NCBI GenBank assembly: GCA_964354345.1
Contig: CAYGZL010000018.1
Location: 19,996-83,995, forward strand
From: CAYGZL01 sp964354345
Lineage (GTDB): Bacteria; Chloroflexota; Anaerolineae; Anaerolineales; UBA4823
Reading direction: 5' to 3'
Length of the DNA stretch: 64,000 nucleotides
Below, piece by piece: positions 60,199 through 64,000 of this stretch. Within the stretch, counting starts at the first letter, position 1, and every line of letters begins with the position of its first letter. The notes beneath the pieces are model-generated. The model searched no databases. It saw nothing but the letters and a program-made list of their open reading frames with translations, and was not told the DNA's origin. Made by a program: the position numbers and the translations under genes.

Positions 60199-60558
60199 CT
60201 ACGCCTTCCGTTCTGCTTCTCCTCGCTCTCTTAGAATAACCGTGATATGGGATGAGCGCCTCAACCAGGGTTTGAAGCGACCACGCGCCCCAAACCGGCG
60301 CCATTTTCGGGTCGGCGCCTCATCGGCAAAAACCCGATAAATAAACATATCATCCCGGCTCACCCCAAAATTCTCCTCGCCATTCGACGCGGCAGAAAAG
60401 AGGATCTTGAAGACAGGTATCGCCGCTTTATTCGGCGTGAACTTGAGCAAGGTTAAAGCCTGGTTAACATCCTTGCCCCGCACCAGATCGGCAACCAAAC
60501 GAACCTTCTGAGCCGAAACTGGAATGAAACGAGCCTGCGCGAAAATATCCGTGGCCAT
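60199..60558 (-). CDS. rplV: 50S ribosomal protein L22
   Basis: Lines the peptide exit tunnel. The 119 residues contain ARFIPVSAQKVRLVADLVRGKDVNQALTLLKFTPNKAA, DEAPTRKWRRFGARGRFKPWLRRSSHITVIL (the tunnel-loop region) and a basic end. Six bases after rpsS. Confidence 0.97.
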   Translation of the reverse strand: MATDIFAQARFIPVSAQKVRLVADLVRGKDVNQALTLLKFTPNKAAIPVFKILFSAASNGEENFGVSRDDMFIYRVFADEAPTRKWRRFGARGRFKPWLRRSSHITVILRERGEAERKA

Positions 60559-60564
60559 CCCTGA

Positions 60565-60843
60565 TTACCCTTTCTTCGCCTTTTTCTCGGCAACATGGCC
60601 GCGGAAAGTACGCGTTGGGGCAAATTCACCCAGCTTATGACCAACCATATTTTCGGTGATGTAGATCGGGACGTGCCGACGACCATCGTGCACCGCCACC
60701 GTATGCCCCACCATTTGAGGAAAGATGGTGCTGGCCCGGCTCCAGGTGCGGATCACCTTTTTCTCGCCATGCTCGTTCATCGTCTCGATCCGCTTTAGTA
60801 GCTTAGACTCCACATAGGGTCCTTTTTTTAAAGATCGTCCCAT
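60565..60843 (-). CDS. rpsS: 30S ribosomal protein S19
   Basis: Head protein of 92 residues: MGRSLKKGPYVESKLLKRIE, RTWSRASTIFPQMVGHTVAVHDGRRHVPIYITENMVGHKLGEFAPTRTF is the complete S19 signature. Six bases after rplB. Confidence 0.98.
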   Translation of the reverse strand: MGRSLKKGPYVESKLLKRIETMNEHGEKKVIRTWSRASTIFPQMVGHTVAVHDGRRHVPIYITENMVGHKLGEFAPTRTFRGHVAEKKAKKG

Positions 60844-60849
60844 TTTTAA

Positions 60850-61686
60850 CTACCTCCGTTTCTTACCTCGGCGGCGGACGATAAATTGATCCGTCACCTT
60901 GTTGCGCCGGGTCTTGTAACCCAAAGTTGGTTTACCCCACGGGCTCTTCGGGCCTGGCAAACCAATCGGTTGGCGTCCCTCGCCCCCGCCATGCGGGTGA
61001 TCGCGCGGTGACATCGCCGAGCCACGCACAGTTGGGCGAATCCCCAGGTGGCGTTTGCGACCGGCTTTACCCAACTTCACATTACTGTGATCCAGGTTAC
61101 CTACCTGGCCAATCGTCGCATAACAACTCTGGCGAACCAATCGTACTTCACCGGAAGGCAGGCGAATCTGGGCGTAATCACCTTCCTTGGCCAGTAACTG
61201 CGCTCCCGCCCCCGCTGCACGTGCCAATTGACCGCCATGACCTTCCTTGAGCTCGATATTATGAACCAATGTTCCTACCGGAATATTGGCAATGGGTAAA
61301 TTATTCCCGGGGCGAACTTCAACTTGCTCTCCAGCAACGACGACATCGTTCACATGCAACTCAAGCGGCGCTACAATGTACCGCTTCTCGCCATCGGCAT
61401 AAGTGAGTAGCGCCAGCCGGGCAGATCGGTTAGGATCATATTCAATCGCCACCACCCGCGCTGGAATATTCCGTTTATCGCGCTTGAAATCCACGATGCG
61501 GATATGCCGGCGACTACCACCACCGCGATGCCGAACGGTTACACGCCCATACACGTTCCGCCCACCGTGCTTGCGTAAAGGTTTGACCAATGAACGTTCT
61601 GGGGTTGTCTTCGTAATTTCTTCGAAGGTTGCACCAGTCATTCCCCTTTGACCAGGGGTAACGGGTTTGTATTTCTTGACCGCCAT
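60850..61686 (-). CDS. rplB: 50S ribosomal protein L2
   Basis: Core protein near the peptidyl transferase centre. The 278 residues contain GRNVYGRVTVRHRGGGSRRHIR, the catalytic-loop region MSPRDHPHGGGEGRQPIG (including the conserved His) and a basic C-terminus. It overlaps rplW by one base. Confidence 0.98.
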   Translation of the reverse strand: MAVKKYKPVTPGQRGMTGATFEEITKTTPERSLVKPLRKHGGRNVYGRVTVRHRGGGSRRHIRIVDFKRDKRNIPARVVAIEYDPNRSARLALLTYADGEKRYIVAPLELHVNDVVVAGEQVEVRPGNNLPIANIPVGTLVHNIELKEGHGGQLARAAGAGAQLLAKEGDYAQIRLPSGEVRLVRQSCYATIGQVGNLDHSNVKLGKAGRKRHLGIRPTVRGSAMSPRDHPHGGGEGRQPIGLPGPKSPWGKPTLGYKTRRNKVTDQFIVRRRGKKRR

Positions 61687-61988
61687 TATTTCACTCCTTC
61701 GAATACCGGGATCGTATCACCTGGAGCTAATGTAACAATGGCCTTTTTATAACGACTGCGACGCACCAACACTCGCCGGCTGCGCATGCGGCGTGTCCGC
61801 TTGGCAGGCACATTGATCACATTCACCCGTAGCACATCCACGTCGAACATTGTTTCAACCGCGTCTTTCACCATATTCTTGGTGGCATCCGTGGCCACCT
61901 CAAATACGTACTGGTGCAATTCGCTGTTTTGGTAGTTCGATTTTTCAGTCACCAGCGGGCGGCGGAGCACATCATAGATTGTTGTCAT
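61686..61988 (-). CDS. rplW: 50S ribosomal protein L23
   Basis: Docking site for trigger factor and SRP at the tunnel exit. It starts at ATG 61988 (MTTIYDVLRRPLVTEKS), behind a clear GGAGG; the upstream in-frame reading begins inside that ribosome site. The 100 residues include FDVDVLRVNVINVPAKRTRRM. Confidence 0.97.
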   Translation of the reverse strand: MTTIYDVLRRPLVTEKSNYQNSELHQYVFEVATDATKNMVKDAVETMFDVDVLRVNVINVPAKRTRRMRSRRVLVRRSRYKKAIVTLAPGDTIPVFEGVK

Positions 61989-62003
61989 GGCTTCCTCCAC
62001 CAA

Positions 62004-62633
62004 TTATGCCAAATTAGATACCAACACATCTAGCGCTGGCAACGGCATAACCAACTTCTCGTAGTTCAATAGATCACGCACGTTCAGATATCCCGCCATC
62101 AATGTCTTGACATCCGGCAGATTATTAGCTGAACGAGCGATCCCATCGTAATTCACGTTCTTCTCTGGAAGCAAGATTAACACGCTGGCTTCGCCCACCA
62201 GGCGATCCAAAGCCTGCGCCATCAAACGTGTCTTCGGCTCTGGCAGGATCAACTCCTCAACGAGGACCAGATTTTTCTCTCCTGCTTTGACAGTTAAAGC
62301 TGACCGGAGCGCAGCCCGACGCATCTTGCGTGGCATATTTTGAGTATAATCCCGCGGTTTAGGCGTATGCACCTTACCGCCGCCAACCCATTGTGCTGCG
62401 CGCGTCGAACCCTGCCGGGCGCGACCCGTTCCCTTTTGTTTCCATGGCTTTCGACCACCGCCAGATACTTCACTTCGGCCTTTTGTTTTATGCGTACCCA
62501 AGCGCGCATTGGCGAGCTGGCGCATCAAGGCCTGATGCATCAAATCTATATTGACCGGGGCTTCAAAGATCGCCGCTGGCAATTCCACCGTGCGTACCTT
62601 TTCGCCAGCCATATTGAAGACATCAACTTCCAT
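62004..62633 (-). CDS. rplD: 50S ribosomal protein L4
   Basis: Tunnel protein and, in some bacteria, repressor of the S10 operon. The 209 residues from ATG 62633 (MEVDVFNMAGEKV) show GTHKTKGRSEVSGGGRKPWKQKGTGRARQGS and PKPRDYTQNMPRKMRRAALRSAL. The upstream in-frame codons include the likely ribosome site and are not counted. Confidence 0.97.
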   Translation of the reverse strand: MEVDVFNMAGEKVRTVELPAAIFEAPVNIDLMHQALMRQLANARLGTHKTKGRSEVSGGGRKPWKQKGTGRARQGSTRAAQWVGGGKVHTPKPRDYTQNMPRKMRRAALRSALTVKAGEKNLVLVEELILPEPKTRLMAQALDRLVGEASVLILLPEKNVNYDGIARSANNLPDVKTLMAGYLNVRDLLNYEKLVMPLPALDVLVSNLA

Positions 62634-62666
62634 AATCGCTTCACTCCTCTCCATACCGCTGCAGGG

Positions 62667-63305
62667 CTACTGTTTTCGCACCGCTTTGATGAGTACCACA
62701 CCACCCTTGGCACCTGGCACTGCACCAGAAACGCCCAGCAGATTGCGTTCGGCATCAACCAACACAACTCGCAAGTTCTGCGCTGTCACCCGGTCATTGC
62801 CCATATGTCCCGGTCCCCGGGAACCTTTATAGACACGACCTGGCGTTGTGCCCGAGCTGCGCGAACCTGGGGCGCGCTCACGATCCGATTGACCGTGAGT
62901 CTTCGGTCCACCTTTGAAGTGATAGCGCTTTACACCGCCCTGGAAGCCTTTGCCCTTGCTGGTACCAACGACATCAACATGCTCGCCGATGGTGAAAATA
63001 TCGCTGACAGTCAATTTTTGGCCTTCCTGCACCTCTGGGCTCTTCTCTCGAAACTCACGCAAAAAGCGCAACGGAGGTACATTATTGCGCTTTAGATGCC
63101 CGAGTTGTCCACCCGTGAGACGCTTTGGCTTGACTTCCTCAAAACCCAACTGCACTGCTGAGTAACCGTCCGACTCGGGCAGGCGTACCTGGGTAACATA
63201 ACATGGCCCAGCTTCGATCAATGTCACCGGCACCACCGCGCCGGTACTGTCGAAAATCTGGGTCATGCCGATTTTCTTACCAATTAGCCCTTTCAACATC
63301 TCCAT
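62667..63305 (-). CDS. rplC: 50S ribosomal protein L3
   Basis: Large-subunit assembly initiator. The 212 residues open with GLIGKKIGMTQIFDSTGAVVPVTLIEAGPC and contain VDVVGTSKGKGFQGGVKRYHFKGGPKTHGQSD, the loop that reaches the peptidyl transferase centre. Start either ATG 63305 (MEMLKG) or ATG 63299 (MLKG), the latter at better spacing from AGGAG. A 230-base leader with hairpins separates it from rpsJ. Confidence 0.97.
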   Translation of the reverse strand: MEMLKGLIGKKIGMTQIFDSTGAVVPVTLIEAGPCYVTQVRLPESDGYSAVQLGFEEVKPKRLTGGQLGHLKRNNVPPLRFLREFREKSPEVQEGQKLTVSDIFTIGEHVDVVGTSKGKGFQGGVKRYHFKGGPKTHGQSDRERAPGSRSSGTTPGRVYKGSRGPGHMGNDRVTAQNLRVVLVDAERNLLGVSGAVPGAKGGVVLIKAVRKQ

Positions 63306-63535
63306 TATCTCCTAATATTCGTATGCGGGACTGTTAGCCTGGGCATGGCTACATCATCCCTGACCGCAGCGCAGTCAGCCAGTTTGTCGCGAAACATGCA
63401 GGATTTTGGATTCGCGGACAGTACTGCTCTTACGCTGCCTCAATAATTCCAGGAAAAGGCTCGGGGCATCAAGGGGTCTGGATTCAACTTAATCAATCAA
63501 ACCACCATCTCGCCAGGAGCCATATCCTGGAATTT
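63306..63535 (-). promoter_or_regulatory. long leader between rpsJ and rplC with hairpins
   Basis: In most S10 clusters these genes nearly abut. Here 230 bases hold two clear stems: CCAGGA/TCCTGG with a 6-base loop just after the rpsJ stop (63513-63530) and an 8-bp stem with a 3-base loop (63360-63378). No ORF. It could hold a terminator-attenuator, an internal promoter or a ribosomal-protein binding site. Confidence 0.45.
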
Positions 63536-63847
63536 CTAAATCTTAATCTCGATGTCAACTCCTGCGGGTAGATTCAACCGCATCAACATATCTATCGTTT
63601 TTGAGTCCGGATCCAACACATCAATTAAGCGGTTGTGGGTGCGGATTTCAAAATGCTCGTGCGAATCTTTATCAATGAAAGTCGAGCGCCGTATTGTAAA
63701 CCTTTCCATGCGAGTTGGCAAGGGTACAGGCCCAATCACTCGCGCACCCGTACGTTCAGCAGTCTCAACAATCCGTTTGGCTGATTGGTCTAAGACGCGA
63801 TGATCATATGCTTTTAGTCGAATACGGATCTTTTGCTTTGCCATCAT
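63536..63847 (-). CDS. rpsJ: 30S ribosomal protein S10
   Basis: Head protein and transcription antitermination factor NusE. The 103 residues read KIRIRLKAYDHRVLDQSAKRI, GARVIGPVPLPTRMERFTIRRS and THNRLIDVLDPDSKTIDMLMRLNLPAGVDIEIK. Start ATG 63847 or 63844. It directly follows tuf. Confidence 0.98.
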   Translation of the reverse strand: MMAKQKIRIRLKAYDHRVLDQSAKRIVETAERTGARVIGPVPLPTRMERFTIRRSTFIDKDSHEHFEIRTHNRLIDVLDPDSKTIDMLMRLNLPAGVDIEIKI

Positions 63848-63855
63848 AATATCAC

Positions 63856-64000
63856 CTAATCCAAAATCTTCGTGATCACACCCGCGCCAACGGTCAGACC
63901 ACCTTCACGAATGGCGAACTTCGACCCTTGCTCTAACGCCACCGGCACGATCAACTCCACTTCCAGGTTCACATTATCCCCTGGCATCACCATCTCCACC
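63856..64000 (-). CDS. tuf: elongation factor Tu, C-terminal end (cut by window edge)
   Basis: Only the last 47 residues are in the window: VEMVMPGDNVNLEVELIVPV, ALEQGSKFAIREGGLTVGAG, VITKILD, stop. This is the end of the third beta-barrel domain of EF-Tu. Nine bases before rpsJ, the usual str-S10 junction. The promoter of the ribosomal cluster must lie to the right of the window. Confidence 0.97.
   Translation of the reverse strand, partial: VEMVMPGDNVNLEVELIVPVALEQGSKFAIREGGLTVGAGVITKILD

Noticed and set aside
61686..62003. Longer L23 and L4 readings
   Set aside because: The extra codons contain the ribosome binding sites of the shorter, family-like starts.
1..64000. CRISPR arrays, insertion sequences, prophage, tRNA and rRNA genes
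   Set aside because: No spaced direct repeats, transposase or phage proteins, or tRNA/rRNA signatures were recognised anywhere in the window.

Overview
The window is a gene-dense bacterial chromosome segment holding two large housekeeping clusters: division and cell wall (dcw) at the left and the S10-spc-alpha ribosomal protein cluster at the right. The lack of DAP-type features, class II ribonucleotide reductase, SEDS/PBP set and sequence style (GGTGGG-type MurG, QK-type Pth, all-zinc forms of S4, S14, L36) suggest a member of the Chloroflexota, probably Anaerolineae. This is an inference from protein style, not from a database search.

Region 1 (1-6450): pyrG (cut by the left edge) runs left. 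A divergent promoter drives pth, mfd and a phosphoglycosyl transferase. A decayed class V aminotransferase lies behind them.

Region 2 (6500-25040): a dcw operon with a good sigma-70 type promoter and an MraZ operator of three TGGGN repeats in 10-bp register. The order is mraZ, rsmH, ftsL-like, ftsI-like PBP, murF, mraY, murD, ftsW, murG, a CvpA-like gene, murC, murB, ddl, ftsQ, ftsA, ftsZ. murE is missing from the cluster. Most genes abut or overlap. A family of short palindromes (GGAAC-N4-GTTCC) sits inside variable parts of several of these genes.

Region 3 (25100-31711): deoxyribonucleotide supply: nrdR, an intein-containing B12-dependent ribonucleotide reductase (nrdJ), a Ycf48-like lipoprotein and a deoxynucleoside kinase.

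Region 4 (31698-37114, leftward): the most unusual locus. Two thiamine-dependent 2-oxoacid dehydrogenase E1 subunits are translationally coupled to a protein in which a lipoyl domain and an E1/E3-binding-like domain are fused to a PglD/NeuD-type sugar N-acyltransferase instead of the normal E2 catalytic core. A DegT sugar aminotransferase and a UbiA prenyltransferase follow. I propose that acyl groups made from a 2-oxoacid pass directly from lipoyl to an amino sugar.

Region 5 (37115-46470): a 900-base non-coding stretch with a malic-enzyme remnant and a candidate structured RNA bounded by a promoter and a terminator. Then come recX, rny, a metallo-beta-lactamase-fold hydrolase, an RlmI-like methyltransferase, a broken small membrane gene, an ATP-grasp protein, a KimA-like permease and a methylase-MazG fusion.

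Region 6 (46559-64000, leftward): tuf (cut by the right edge), rpsJ, rplC-D-W-B, rpsS, rplV, rpsC, rplP, rpmC, rpsQ, rplN-X-E, rpsN-H, rplF-R, rpsE, rpmD, rplO, secY, adk, map, rpmJ, rpsM-K-D, rpoA, rplQ, truA, rplM, rpsI. infA is absent from its usual place between map and rpmJ. No rRNA, tRNA, CRISPR array or insertion sequence was seen.
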